From Gemmataceae bacterium (GTDB taxonomy: Bacteria > Planctomycetota > Planctomycetia > Gemmatales > Gemmataceae): a stretch of DNA of 64,000 nucleotides. Below, one piece after another: positions 10,429-18,316 of this stretch (within the stretch, counting starts at the first letter, position 1; the number at the start of each line of letters is the position of its first letter). The stretch lies in NCBI GenBank assembly GCA_022842245.1, contig JALHPZ010000005.1, forward strand, positions 28,969 to 92,968, read 5' to 3'. The notes beneath the pieces were generated by a model. The model saw only the letters and a program-made list of their open reading frames with translations. It was not told where the DNA came from and ran no database searches. Both the position numbers and the translations under genes were made by a program.

Positions 10429-11163
10429 TCAAATCCCCTCCCCGTCCTTCACCTCTATCACGTGAAGGCCGCACTCCTTCTTGACTTTCCCGGCCCAACG
10501 ACCCGCGCGGTCGTCCTCGCCCGGTTGCACGGCCCGCGTACACGGCCAGCATCCGATGCTGGGGTAGTCCTGGTCGTGAAGCGGGTTGTAGGGCACATCG
10601 TGCTTGTGGATGAAGCCCCAAACGTCCTTCTTCGTCCAGTTCAGCAATGGATTCACTTTCACCACGTTGAACTTGGCATCCCACTGCACCACGCTCGCGT
10701 TGGACGCGCGGTTCTCCGTCTGATCCTTGCGGATCGCCGAAATCCACGAGAGCGGATCGTACTGCTTCATCGCGTTCCGTAGGGGCAGCACCTTACGATC
10801 GTGGCAGCACTGGTCAGGCCGGTGCGAATAGAGCGGTCCGCCGTGCTCGGCCTCGTATTCCGCCACGGTCAGTTCCGGGCGAATGTACACCACTTCGATG
10901 CCGTAACGAACCTTGATCCGTTCGCGAAGCTCGAGGGTCTCCGGGAACTGATAGCCGGTATCGAGGTTGATGACCGTGACGGCCGGTTCGATCTCGGCGA
11001 GCATGTGCAGGATGCAGCACCCTTCCGCGCCGAACGCGGTGGCCATGAGCAGGCGCGGGTGGAATTCCCGAACCGCCCAGCGGAGAACATCTTGGGGCGA
11101 CGCCGCCGCGAGATCCCGCGCGGCCGCGAGGATCGCGGCATCGGACATTCGTTCCGCCGTCAT
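10429..11163 (-). CDS. cysH: Adenylyl-sulfate (APS) reductase, thioredoxin-dependent
   Basis: A 244-residue cytosolic enzyme of assimilatory sulfate reduction, reducing APS to sulfite with thioredoxin. It has a PP-loop-like ATFGAEGC near residues 42-49, LDTGYQFPET at 68-77 and the C-terminal KKECGLH with the catalytic Cys231. The four Fe-S ligand cysteines Cys119-Cys120 (DQCCHDRK) and Cys205/Cys208 (SIGCWPCTRAV) are present, which marks the [4Fe-4S] APS-type rather than the cluster-free PAPS-type. The motif RAGRW near 219-223 is also typical. No cysDN/cysI genes are in the window. It is followed by a family-B hairpin and the Rrf2 regulator. Confidence 0.93.
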   Translation of the reverse strand: MTAERMSDAAILAAARDLAAASPQDVLRWAVREFHPRLLMATAFGAEGCCILHMLAEIEPAVTVINLDTGYQFPETLELRERIKVRYGIEVVYIRPELTVAEYEAEHGGPLYSHRPDQCCHDRKVLPLRNAMKQYDPLSWISAIRKDQTENRASNASVVQWDAKFNVVKVNPLLNWTKKDVWGFIHKHDVPYNPLHDQDYPSIGCWPCTRAVQPGEDDRAGRWAGKVKKECGLHVIEVKDGEGI

Positions 11164-11329
11164 CGCTCGTGCTTCCTCTTACCGGATAATCTTTATCGTC
11201 ATTCTAAGGTTTAAGTCAAGGGCGAAACCCCGCTCAAGCTGATACCGGCTACCTGCAAGCGGCCATCTCCGCGAGAGGGATGTTTCGCTCGGCTCCGTGA
11301 TTGGTGTTGGGAAAGTGCTTCTGAGATTT

Positions 11330-11387
11330 CATTTCTCGTTTTGCGTTGATTCATCTCAAGGATTGAATCAACGCAAAACGAGAAATG
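11330..11387. repeat. Stop-codon-proximal hairpin, family A, copy 1
   Basis: Two perfect 24-nt arms (11330-11353 and 11364-11387) flank a 10-nt loop. The arm core is TTTCTCGTTTTGCGTTGATT. A further degenerate arm-like segment (AACGCAAAACGAG) follows at 11391-11403. It lies 24 nt after the stop of the minus-strand cytochrome/DUF1553 gene. Compared with copies at 18210, 51516 and 58666, both arms here change together (GCGTTG/CAACGC instead of GCATTG/CAATGC), so pairing is preserved. Confidence 0.9.
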
Positions 11388-11410
11388 GGAAACGCAAAAC
11401 GAGTTTCGGC

Positions 11411-14400
11411 TTACTCCTTCGTCATCGTCTCGTCGAGGTTCAACAGCACGCGCGCCACCGTCACCCACGCGGCCAGTTGCGCTGGCGTCGCGCCGTTCGG
11501 CAGCTTGCGGGCGTCCTCCGGCTTCGACACCGCCACCGTCCACGGGTCGGCCTTCGCGTCCGAATACTTCGCCACGTTCTTCTCTAGCAGCTCCATCACG
11601 ATCGCCTTCTCGGCTTCGCTCGGCGAGCGGGATACGCAGTGCCGGAAGGCGTAAGCGATCCGTTCGCGGTCGGTCTCGCCGCCGTCCTTCAGGATGCGCA
11701 GCCCGAACGCCTGGGCGGCTTCCACGAAGATCGGCTCGTTCATGGCCGTGAGCGCCTGGATCGGCGTGTTCGAGCGCGAGCGCTTGACACAGGCGAAGTC
11801 GCCGGTCGGCGAGTCGAACGCCTGGAGCGCCGGGTACGGAATGCTGCGGAAGCGGAAGACGTACAGGCTGCGGCGGTAGCGGTCCGGGCCGGTGCTTTCG
11901 GGCCAGACCTTCGGGCCGTAGCTCGCCGGGGGTTGCGTGAGGAACTGCGGGATCGGCGGATAAACACTCGGCCCGCCGACCTTCGGATTCAACAGCCCGC
12001 TGACGGACAGGGCGATGTCGCGGACGAGTTCGCCGTCGACGCGGAAGCGCGGCCCCCGCGCCAGCAGGCGGTTCGCGGGGTCCTTCGCGGCGAGTTCGGG
12101 GGAGACCTTCGAAGATTGTTGATAGGTCGCCGACGTGACGATCAGCTTGTGGAGGCGCTTCACTCCCCACGGACGGTCGTCCGTGGGCTTCACCCCCGAA
12201 ATGGTGGGTTGCATAAACTCGACGGCGAGCCAGTCTAGCAACTCGGGGTGACTGGGCGGGTCGGCCATTTTGCCGAAGTCCTCCGGCGTGGCGACGATGC
12301 CCGTGCCGAAGTATGCCTGCCAGACGCGATTCACGAAGGCGCGCGCCGTCGTCGGCGCCTTGGTGTCCGTCATCCACTTCGCGAGGCCGATCCGGTTCGG
12401 CGGCAGGTCGGCGGCGGGCGCGTTCAGAAACGCCGGCACGCCGATCGAGGTCTTCTCGCCGGGCTTCAGGAAGTCGCCGCGTTTCAACACGAACGTCGGG
12501 CGTTCTTCCGTGCGTTCGGTGTAGACGAGCTGCGACGTGCCGGCCGGGTGCTCCTTCCAGATCGCTTCGATCTTCGCGTTCGCGTCCTTCCACTCCGGCA
12601 CCGTCGTCCGATACACGGAGAATGCATTCGCGCTCCCGTAGAGCGGATCCGCGGCCGGGTTCGGCGCGTCGGTCACGCTCAGGCGGAACCGGCCGAGGTT
12701 GTTGTTCTGGTTGTCGTCGCTGTTCCAGCCGCCGTGGTTCTGTACGAGCCGGAACGTGATCTTCGCATTCGCCGGCACGTCGATCGGTTTCTCGAAGACG
12801 AACACCGCATTCCGGGGCACGTTGCTGCGCCCTCCGCCGAGGTCCGGCGACCAGGCGGTGTCGTTGTTCCCGTCGATGGCGAAGGCGATCGGCCCCGTGA
12901 TGCGGTTGCGCTTCGAGCGGTTGTCGAAGATCGGGTCGAGCGGCTTCTCCGGCCCGTTCGCGTCGGCCGTGGCGGAGGCGATCGTCACCGCCTTGCCGTT
13001 GACTTCGATCTTGAACTCGGTGAGGGCGAACAGGCCGAAGATGGAGCGCCCCGGCCCGCCTCGCGGCAGATTCGGATCGTTTAGTAGTTCGAGGCGCGCC
13101 GCAGTGAGGCGCTTCAGCTTCGTTGGACCGCTGAACTCGGTGGTGTGCTGCGTCGGCGCGTAGCCGCTGGCGAAGATCGAGCCGTCCGCCAGCAGCGTAT
13201 GTTTCTGTCCGCCGCTGGTGTCGAGCGTCGGTCGGATCACATCCCACGCCGGCCGGATCAACTTCGCCTCCCACGCGGCGAGCTTCTTCTCCCAGTCCGC
13301 CGTCTTGTGTTTCAGGTCCGCTTCGATCTCCTTGATCTTCTGGAAGATCTCGCTGCGCTTCATCTGCTCCTCGGGCGTGTAGACCGTGACGGCCGCCTCG
13401 TGGGAGTTGTTCAGATAGGCGAAAAGTTTGTAATACTCCGCCTGCGTCAGCGGATCGTACTTGTGCGTGTGGCACTGGGCGCACTGGATCGTCAAACCGA
13501 GCATCCCTTTCCCGACGGCGTCCATCCGGTCGAACATCGCCTCCATGCGGAACTGCTCGGGGTCGATGCCGCCCTCTTCGTTGATCATGCTGTTCCGCAG
13601 GAAACCGGTGGCGACGATCTGGTCCTGCGTCGCGTTCGGCAACAGGTCTCCGGCGAGCTGTTCAATCAGGAACTGGTTGTACGGCAGGTCCTTGTTGAAG
13701 GCGTTGATGACGTAGTCGCGGTAGAAGTGAACGAATCGCGGCTTGTCCTTCTCGTAGCCGTCGCTGTCGGCGTAGCGGGCCGCGTCCAGCCAGAGCCGGC
13801 CCCAGCGTTCGCCGTAGTGGGGCGACGCGAGCAACTCATCGACGACCTTCGCGTAGGCGTTGGGAGTCGCGTCGGCGAGGAACGCGTCCACCTGCTTGGG
13901 AGTCGGCGGCAGGCCGATCAGGTCGAGATACAACCGGCGGATCAACGTCGCCTTGTCCGCCGCCGGCGAAGGCTTCAAACCTTCCTTCTCAAGCCGAGCG
14001 AAAACGAACGCGTCGATCGGACTTGGAACTTGGAACTTGGAACTTGGAACGGCTGGCCGCTTCGGCGCGACGAACGCCCAGTGCGTTCCGCCGGCTTCGT
14101 TCGCCAGAGAATCGGGCCAGGCGGCGCCCGCGTCGATCCACTTCTTGATGATCTCGATCTTCTCCTTCGCCAGCGGCTTCTTCGGCGGCATCACCGTTTC
14201 GTCGTCCGTGCTCGCGATGCGCCGAAAGAGTTCGCTCTCAGCCGCCTTCCCCGGCACGATGCCGACCTTCTTCGATTCGCCCCCCTGCTTCGCCCGGCTG
14301 CGCACGTCGATGCGGAAGTCGGCTGTCCCCTTCTTCGCGTCATGGCAGCGATGGCAGTTCTCCTTGAGTATCGGGAGGACGTGCTTCTCGAAACTGATCG

Positions 14401-14473
14401 CGCTCGGGTCGCCATCGGCGGACGCGACAAGCGGAATGACCGCAAGGACAAGAAGTGCGATGAACCGAGACAT
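11411..14473 (-). CDS. Secreted planctomycete cytochrome / DUF1549 / DUF1553 protein
   Basis: 1020 residues from ATG 14473, beginning with a signal peptide (MSRFIALLVLAVIPLVASA). A PSCyt1-type haem site follows at Cys40-x-x-Cys43-His44 (CHRCH), with the MPPKKPLAKEKIEIIKKWID helix behind it. Next comes DUF1549 with PIDAFVFARLEKEGLKP, LYLDLIGLPPTP and a second CxxCH (QCAQCHTHKYDPL). A middle segment with IDGNNDTAWSPDLG looks like a galactose-binding (F5/8-like) module. DUF1553 follows with FVNRVWQAYFGTGIV, HPELLDWLAVEF and NTPIQALTAMNEP. Such proteins are planctomycete hallmarks, predicted to be exported haem proteins in polysaccharide use; no activity is proven. A four-fold heptamer repeat codes the linker before DUF1549. 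It diverges from the NUDIX gene by 63 bp. Confidence 0.9.
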   Translation of the reverse strand: MSRFIALLVLAVIPLVASADGDPSAISFEKHVLPILKENCHRCHDAKKGTADFRIDVRSRAKQGGESKKVGIVPGKAAESELFRRIASTDDETVMPPKKPLAKEKIEIIKKWIDAGAAWPDSLANEAGGTHWAFVAPKRPAVPSSKFQVPSPIDAFVFARLEKEGLKPSPAADKATLIRRLYLDLIGLPPTPKQVDAFLADATPNAYAKVVDELLASPHYGERWGRLWLDAARYADSDGYEKDKPRFVHFYRDYVINAFNKDLPYNQFLIEQLAGDLLPNATQDQIVATGFLRNSMINEEGGIDPEQFRMEAMFDRMDAVGKGMLGLTIQCAQCHTHKYDPLTQAEYYKLFAYLNNSHEAAVTVYTPEEQMKRSEIFQKIKEIEADLKHKTADWEKKLAAWEAKLIRPAWDVIRPTLDTSGGQKHTLLADGSIFASGYAPTQHTTEFSGPTKLKRLTAARLELLNDPNLPRGGPGRSIFGLFALTEFKIEVNGKAVTIASATADANGPEKPLDPIFDNRSKRNRITGPIAFAIDGNNDTAWSPDLGGGRSNVPRNAVFVFEKPIDVPANAKITFRLVQNHGGWNSDDNQNNNLGRFRLSVTDAPNPAADPLYGSANAFSVYRTTVPEWKDANAKIEAIWKEHPAGTSQLVYTERTEERPTFVLKRGDFLKPGEKTSIGVPAFLNAPAADLPPNRIGLAKWMTDTKAPTTARAFVNRVWQAYFGTGIVATPEDFGKMADPPSHPELLDWLAVEFMQPTISGVKPTDDRPWGVKRLHKLIVTSATYQQSSKVSPELAAKDPANRLLARGPRFRVDGELVRDIALSVSGLLNPKVGGPSVYPPIPQFLTQPPASYGPKVWPESTGPDRYRRSLYVFRFRSIPYPALQAFDSPTGDFACVKRSRSNTPIQALTAMNEPIFVEAAQAFGLRILKDGGETDRERIAYAFRHCVSRSPSEAEKAIVMELLEKNVAKYSDAKADPWTVAVSKPEDARKLPNGATPAQLAAWVTVARVLLNLDETMTKE
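14021..14050. repeat. In-gene heptanucleotide tandem repeat (ACTTGGA x4)
   Basis: Four perfect copies of ACTTGGA plus AC occupy exactly 30 nt inside the cytochrome/DUF1549 gene and encode the linker VPSSKFQVPS just before PIDAFVFARLE. Seven is not a multiple of three, so losing or gaining one unit would shift the frame. Total length is in frame as it stands. Confidence 0.9.
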
Positions 14474-14508
14474 CGGAATTGTTCCACGGGAGGGTCTTGT
14501 CATCTTAT

Positions 14509-14524
14509 CGAACCGTTCGGTTCG
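14509..14524. promoter_or_regulatory. Dyad in a 63-bp divergent intergenic region
   Basis: CGAACC (14509-14514) and GGTTCG (14519-14524) form an inverted repeat with a 4-nt spacer, centred between the divergent starts of the cytochrome/DUF1549 gene (14473, minus) and the NUDIX gene (14537, plus). The position suits an operator or overlapping promoter element. No clear -35/-10 pair was found, so this is only a candidate. Confidence 0.3.
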
Positions 14525-14536
14525 TATCCTGCTCCC

Positions 14537-15067
14537 ATGTTCCCGTCCGAACTCTTCCGCCATTGCCCCCGCTGCGGCGCCGCGCTCGAACGGCCCGGCG
14601 CGGCACCACTCGACTGCTCCTGCGGGTTCACGCTCTACTTCAACCCCGCCATCGGCGCGGCGTCGTTCGTGCGCCGCGCCGACGGGCGATACCTCTTCCT
14701 CCGCCGCGCACGCGATCCCGGGAAAGGGCTGCTCACCGTGCCCGGCGGCTTCGTCGACATCGGCGAGACGGCCGAGGTCGCGGTACGGCGGGAAGTCTTC
14801 GAAGAGGTCGGCGTCCAACTGGAGAACCTGCGGTACGTCTGTTCGCTGACCAATGAATACCCCTACAAGGGCGTGACATACCCGGTCTGCGATTTCATGT
14901 TCCACGCCGACGCCGTGGACCCCGACGCGGCCCATGCCGGCGACGGCACGGCCTCGTTCGAGTGGCGCCGGCTCGACGACCTCGACCCGGCCGAACTCGC
15001 CTTCCCCAGCGTACGCCGCGGGCGCGAACTGCTGCTGGCGAACCCGCCGGACCGACTTTTCGCTTGA
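14537..15067 (+). CDS. NUDIX hydrolase with N-terminal zinc ribbon
   Basis: 176 residues from ATG 14537. The N-terminus FRHCPRCGAALERPG with CSCGFTLYFNP is a four-cysteine zinc ribbon of the kind found in NADH pyrophosphatase-like NUDIX proteins. The NUDIX box is intact: GGFVDIGETAEVAVRREVFE followed by EVG, matching G-x5-E-x7-R-E-U-x-E-E-x-G-U, with the Mg-binding glutamates present. The family hydrolyses nucleoside-diphosphate-linked substrates; the exact substrate is unknown. It is cytosolic and has no signal peptide. It diverges from the secreted cytochrome gene and ends 114 bp before the DUF1549 operon. I saw nothing convincing in that gap apart from a TTGACA with no properly spaced -10. 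Confidence 0.92.
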   Translation: MFPSELFRHCPRCGAALERPGAAPLDCSCGFTLYFNPAIGAASFVRRADGRYLFLRRARDPGKGLLTVPGGFVDIGETAEVAVRREVFEEVGVQLENLRYVCSLTNEYPYKGVTYPVCDFMFHADAVDPDAAHAGDGTASFEWRRLDDLDPAELAFPSVRRGRELLLANPPDRLFA

Positions 15068-15181
15068 CATTCCCTCGCCGAAACGCCACGGTGATAGATA
15101 GTCGACTCCTGCCTCGGCGGTGCGGACAGTCTGGGTTCGCGCGGCCATGCCTTCCCTCCACCAGACTTCGGGGCCGTCCGC

Positions 15182-16810
15182 ATGGGCTCCCTTCGTTTTC
15201 GCATCGGAGCGTTCGCGCTTCTGGTTCTGGTATCTTCGTCGATGGGATCCGAGCCGCCGCTGCGCGAACGGATCGATCGCCAGATCGCCGCCGGACTACC
15301 GAATTACGATGCCATCGCGGCTCCGATCGCAAACGATTCCGAGTTCCTCCGCCGCGTCACGCTGGACCTGACCGGGCGGATTCCCTCCGCCGCCGACGCC
15401 CGGGCCTTCCTCGCCGATTCGTCCGCCGACAAGCGCACGAAGCTCGTCGATGCCTTGCTCGCTTCGCCGGAATACGCCCGGCGGATGCAGGAAATCTTCG
15501 ACGTATTGTTGATGGATCGCCGTCGCGATTCGAAGGTGCCGCGGGCCGAGTGGGAGAAGTTCCTGCGAACCTCCTTCGCGGCGAACAAACCGTACGACGA
15601 ACTCGTCCGTGACATTCTGTCCAGCGACGGGGCCGATCCGAAGACGCGACCGGCCGCCAAGTTCTTCCTCGACCGCGACCTTGAACCGACGATCGTCACG
15701 CGGGACATCTCGCGGCTGTTCCTCGGCCGCAATCTTCAGTGCGCCCAGTGCCACGACCACCCACTTGTCGACGACTACAAACAGGAACACTACTACGGCA
15801 TCCAGGCGTTCTTCAACCGGGCGTTCCTCTTTCCGAAGGCCGACGATCCGAAGGCGGTCATCGCCGAGAAGGCGGACGGGGAAGTGAACTTCATCAGCGT
15901 CTTCGACCCGAAGAAGGCGCAGAAGACGACGCCGCCGGCCGTGCCGGGGTGGAAGCCGATCGGCGATCCGAAGCTGGAGAAGGGGAAGGAATACAAGGTG
16001 CCGCCGAAGAAGGACGTGAAACCCGTCCCAGCGTACAGCCGGCTGGCGCAGCTCGCGACGGCGGTCACCGCCGACGAAAACATCGCCTTCCGCCGCACGG
16101 CCGCGAACCGGTTCTGGGCGATCATGATGGGCCGGGGCCTCGTGCAGCCGCTCGATTTCGACCACTCGGCGAACCCCGCTTCGCATCCCGCGCTCTTCGA
16201 GATGCTCGCCGAGGAATTCGAGGAGAAGAACTACGACGTGAAGGGCCTGCTCCGCGAGATCGCGATGAGCAAGACCTACCAGCGATCGAGCGAGCCGACC
16301 GCGGCCGGGAAGGACCTGGCCGAGGACCGCTACGCGACCGCGATCCTGAAGCCGCTCTCGCCCGAACAACTCGGCTACGCGACGATGCAGGCGACGGGGC
16401 TCACGGATGTCTATCGCACGGAACTCGCGAAGAAGTACACCGAGGAGGCGCTGCACGCGAAGCTCGCGTCGAACCTCGGCCCGTTCCGCAGCCTCTACGG
16501 CACCCGCGCCGGCGAACCGGAGGAAGGCTTCGCGTCGACGCTCGACCAGACGCTGTTCGTGAAGCACGGCGGGCACATCCGCAACCTGATCGCGCCGCGC
16601 ACCGGGAGTCTCGTGGATCGCGCCGCGAAGCTGGCGGAGCCGAGCCGCGTGGCGGAGGAGTTGTACCTGACGGTCTACACGCGCCTGCCGAGCGACGAGG
16701 AGCGGCGGGACATCGAGGATGCGCTACGGGGTTCGGCGAACCGCACGGCCGTGCTCGGCGACATCGTCTGGGCGATGCTCGCGAGCGCGGAGTTCCGATT
16801 CAATCATTGA
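15182..16810 (+). CDS. Secreted DUF1549 / DUF1553 protein (no N-terminal cytochrome)
   Basis: 542 residues with a hydrophobic signal region (IGAFALLVLVSSSMG). It lacks the N-terminal PSCyt1 haem domain of the two larger paralogues in this window and starts directly with DUF1549: RVTLDLTGRIPSAADARAFL, then FLGRNLQCAQCHDHPLVDDY with a CxxCH site near residue 190. DUF1553 follows (RTAANRFWAIMMGRGLVQPL, HPALFEMLAEEFEEKNYDVK, MSKTYQRSSEPT, and a C-terminal LYLTVYTRLPSDEERRDI). It forms an operon with the DUF1501 and WD40 genes downstream, the usual planctomycete arrangement. Function is unknown; the product is presumed periplasmic and haem-binding. Confidence 0.88.
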   Translation: MGSLRFRIGAFALLVLVSSSMGSEPPLRERIDRQIAAGLPNYDAIAAPIANDSEFLRRVTLDLTGRIPSAADARAFLADSSADKRTKLVDALLASPEYARRMQEIFDVLLMDRRRDSKVPRAEWEKFLRTSFAANKPYDELVRDILSSDGADPKTRPAAKFFLDRDLEPTIVTRDISRLFLGRNLQCAQCHDHPLVDDYKQEHYYGIQAFFNRAFLFPKADDPKAVIAEKADGEVNFISVFDPKKAQKTTPPAVPGWKPIGDPKLEKGKEYKVPPKKDVKPVPAYSRLAQLATAVTADENIAFRRTAANRFWAIMMGRGLVQPLDFDHSANPASHPALFEMLAEEFEEKNYDVKGLLREIAMSKTYQRSSEPTAAGKDLAEDRYATAILKPLSPEQLGYATMQATGLTDVYRTELAKKYTEEALHAKLASNLGPFRSLYGTRAGEPEEGFASTLDQTLFVKHGGHIRNLIAPRTGSLVDRAAKLAEPSRVAEELYLTVYTRLPSDEERRDIEDALRGSANRTAVLGDIVWAMLASAEFRFNH

Positions 16811-16816
16811 AAACCG

Positions 16817-16914
16817 ATTTCACCGCGGAGGACGCCAAGAACGCAGAGAGAAAACCGGAACTGAGTTTAAGAACTCAGTATTCTCTGCGATCTTTGCGTC
16901 CTCCGCGGTGAAAT
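16817..16914. repeat. Stop-codon-proximal hairpin with nested stem, family C
   Basis: The left arm (16817-16848, core CACCGCGGAGGACGCC) and right arm (16883-16914) pair over 32 nt with two mismatches. The interior holds a second, perfect stem ACTGAGTT/AACTCAGT at 16860-16879, so the whole can fold as a branched hairpin or cruciform. It begins 6 nt after the DUF1549 stop and ends 17 nt before the DUF1501 start, inside an otherwise operonic pair. Confidence 0.88.
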
Positions 16915-16931
16915 GCTTTGAGGATTACGAG

Positions 16932-18209
16932 ATGAACATCTGCGACTACGCCTGCGGCACGGCCGACCACACCGTCAACCGCCGTCTGTTCCTCGGCGGC
17001 GGGGCGGCGGGGCTGGCCGGGTTCGCCGGCATGACCACCCCGGCGGCGGCGCGGGAGCTGAAGTCCGTACAGAAGCGGATGCTCGTCATCTTCCTCAGCG
17101 GCGGCGTCAGCCAACTGGAGACGTGGGACCCGAAGCCGAACACCGACACGGGCGGCCCGTTCCGCGCCATCCCGACGAGCGTGCCCGGCATTCACATGTC
17201 GGAACTGCTACCGGAAGCCGCGAAGCGGATGCACCTGCTGACGCTCGTGCGCGGCATCAACACGAAGGAAGACGAGCACGGCCGCGGTGCCACGATCATG
17301 CTCACGGGCCGGCGCACCGAGCCGGGGCTGGTGTATCCGCATGTCGGTGCGGTCGCGGCGAAGTTGCTGACCGACAAGGACGCCGAACTGCCCGGGCACA
17401 TCCAGATCACGCCGCGCGGCGGAGGCGGTTTCAACAAGGAAGACGCCGCGTTCCTCGGCCCGAAGTTCGCCTCCGTCACGCTCGGCGACGGCAAGCCGCC
17501 CGCGGACCTGCTCCGGCCCGCGACGCTCACGACCGACGCCGAACGCGAAGCGTTCCGTCGCAAGCTGAACGATCGCTTCGCCAAATCCCGCCGCTCGGCG
17601 CAGACGGAAGCGTACACCGAGTCGTACGAACAGGCGGCCAAGGTGGTGGCGCGGGCCGACGCCTTCGACGCCAGCCGCGAAGACCCCAAGGCCGCGGATC
17701 GCTACGGCCGGCACGACTTCGGCCGGCACATGCTGCTGGCCCGCCGGTTGCTCGAACAGGGCGTCACCTTCGTGAAGGTCTCGCACACGAACTACGACAC
17801 GCACCACGAGAACTTCGACTTCCACATCGAACAGCTCGGCGAGTTCGACCGCCCCTTCGCGATGCTGCTCGACGACCTGAAGGAACGCGGCATGCTGGAG
17901 TCGACGCTTGTCGTGGTGATGAGCGAGTTCGGCCGCACACCCCGCATCAACGACCGCTACGGGCGCGACCACTGGTCGAAGGCCTGGTCGGTGGCGATGG
18001 CCGGTTGCGGGCTGAAGGCCGGCGCCGCCGTCGGCAAGACGAACGCCAACGGCACCGCCGTGACGGACCGCGAGGTGAACGGCGGACACCTGTTCCACAC
18101 CTACTTCCGCGCTCTCGGCATGGACCCGACGAAGAACTTCTACCCCGCCGGCCGCCCCGTCCCGATCGCCGACCCGAAGGCCGCCGCGATACACGAGATC
18201 CTGGCATAG
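16932..18209 (+). CDS. Tat-exported DUF1501 domain protein
   Basis: 425 residues from ATG 16932. The earlier in-frame start would place the family-C hairpin inside the gene and was rejected. The N-terminus has a twin-arginine signal (NRRLFLGGGAAGLAGFAGM). The DUF1501/sulfatase-like fold is visible as VIFLSGGVSQLETWDPKPNT, LLPEAAKRMHLLTLVRGINT, the metal-ligand-like KEDEHGRGA, VKVSHTNYDTHHENFDFH and VVVMSEFGRTPRINDRYGRD with DHWSKAW. DUF1501 proteins resemble alkaline-phosphatase-superfamily folds and nearly always follow DUF1549/DUF1553 genes in planctomycetes, as here. Activity is not established. Confidence 0.9.
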   Translation: MNICDYACGTADHTVNRRLFLGGGAAGLAGFAGMTTPAAARELKSVQKRMLVIFLSGGVSQLETWDPKPNTDTGGPFRAIPTSVPGIHMSELLPEAAKRMHLLTLVRGINTKEDEHGRGATIMLTGRRTEPGLVYPHVGAVAAKLLTDKDAELPGHIQITPRGGGGFNKEDAAFLGPKFASVTLGDGKPPADLLRPATLTTDAEREAFRRKLNDRFAKSRRSAQTEAYTESYEQAAKVVARADAFDASREDPKAADRYGRHDFGRHMLLARRLLEQGVTFVKVSHTNYDTHHENFDFHIEQLGEFDRPFAMLLDDLKERGMLESTLVVVMSEFGRTPRINDRYGRDHWSKAWSVAMAGCGLKAGAAVGKTNANGTAVTDREVNGGHLFHTYFRALGMDPTKNFYPAGRPVPIADPKAAAIHEILA

Positions 18210-18290
18210 TTTTGCATTTTTCATTTCTCGTTTTGCATTGGTTCAAAATGGTTCGGACCAATGCAAAATGAAGAATGAAAAATGCAAAAG
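18210..18290. repeat. Stop-codon-proximal hairpin, family A, copy 2
   Basis: The left arm 18210-18244 (core TTTTGCATTTTTCATTTC) pairs with 18255-18289, with about 4 mismatches over 35 nt and a 10-nt loop. It begins directly after the TAG of the DUF1501 gene and ends 27 nt before the WD40 start. An ATG at 18275 in this arm is in frame with the WD40 gene but belongs to the repeat, not to the protein. Confidence 0.9.
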
Positions 18291-18316
18291 GGAAATCATC
18301 TCCCGGTAATCGCAAC

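Noticed and set aside
15064..15100. TTGACA followed by TAGATA before the DUF1549 operon
   Set aside because: The spacing is 25 nt, too long for a sigma70 promoter, and the TTGACA overlaps the NUDIX stop.
18275..18316. Upstream in-frame ATG for the WD40 gene
   Set aside because: It lies within the right arm of the family-A hairpin and encodes only repeat sequence (MKNAKGK...). ATG 18317 fits the conserved domain start.
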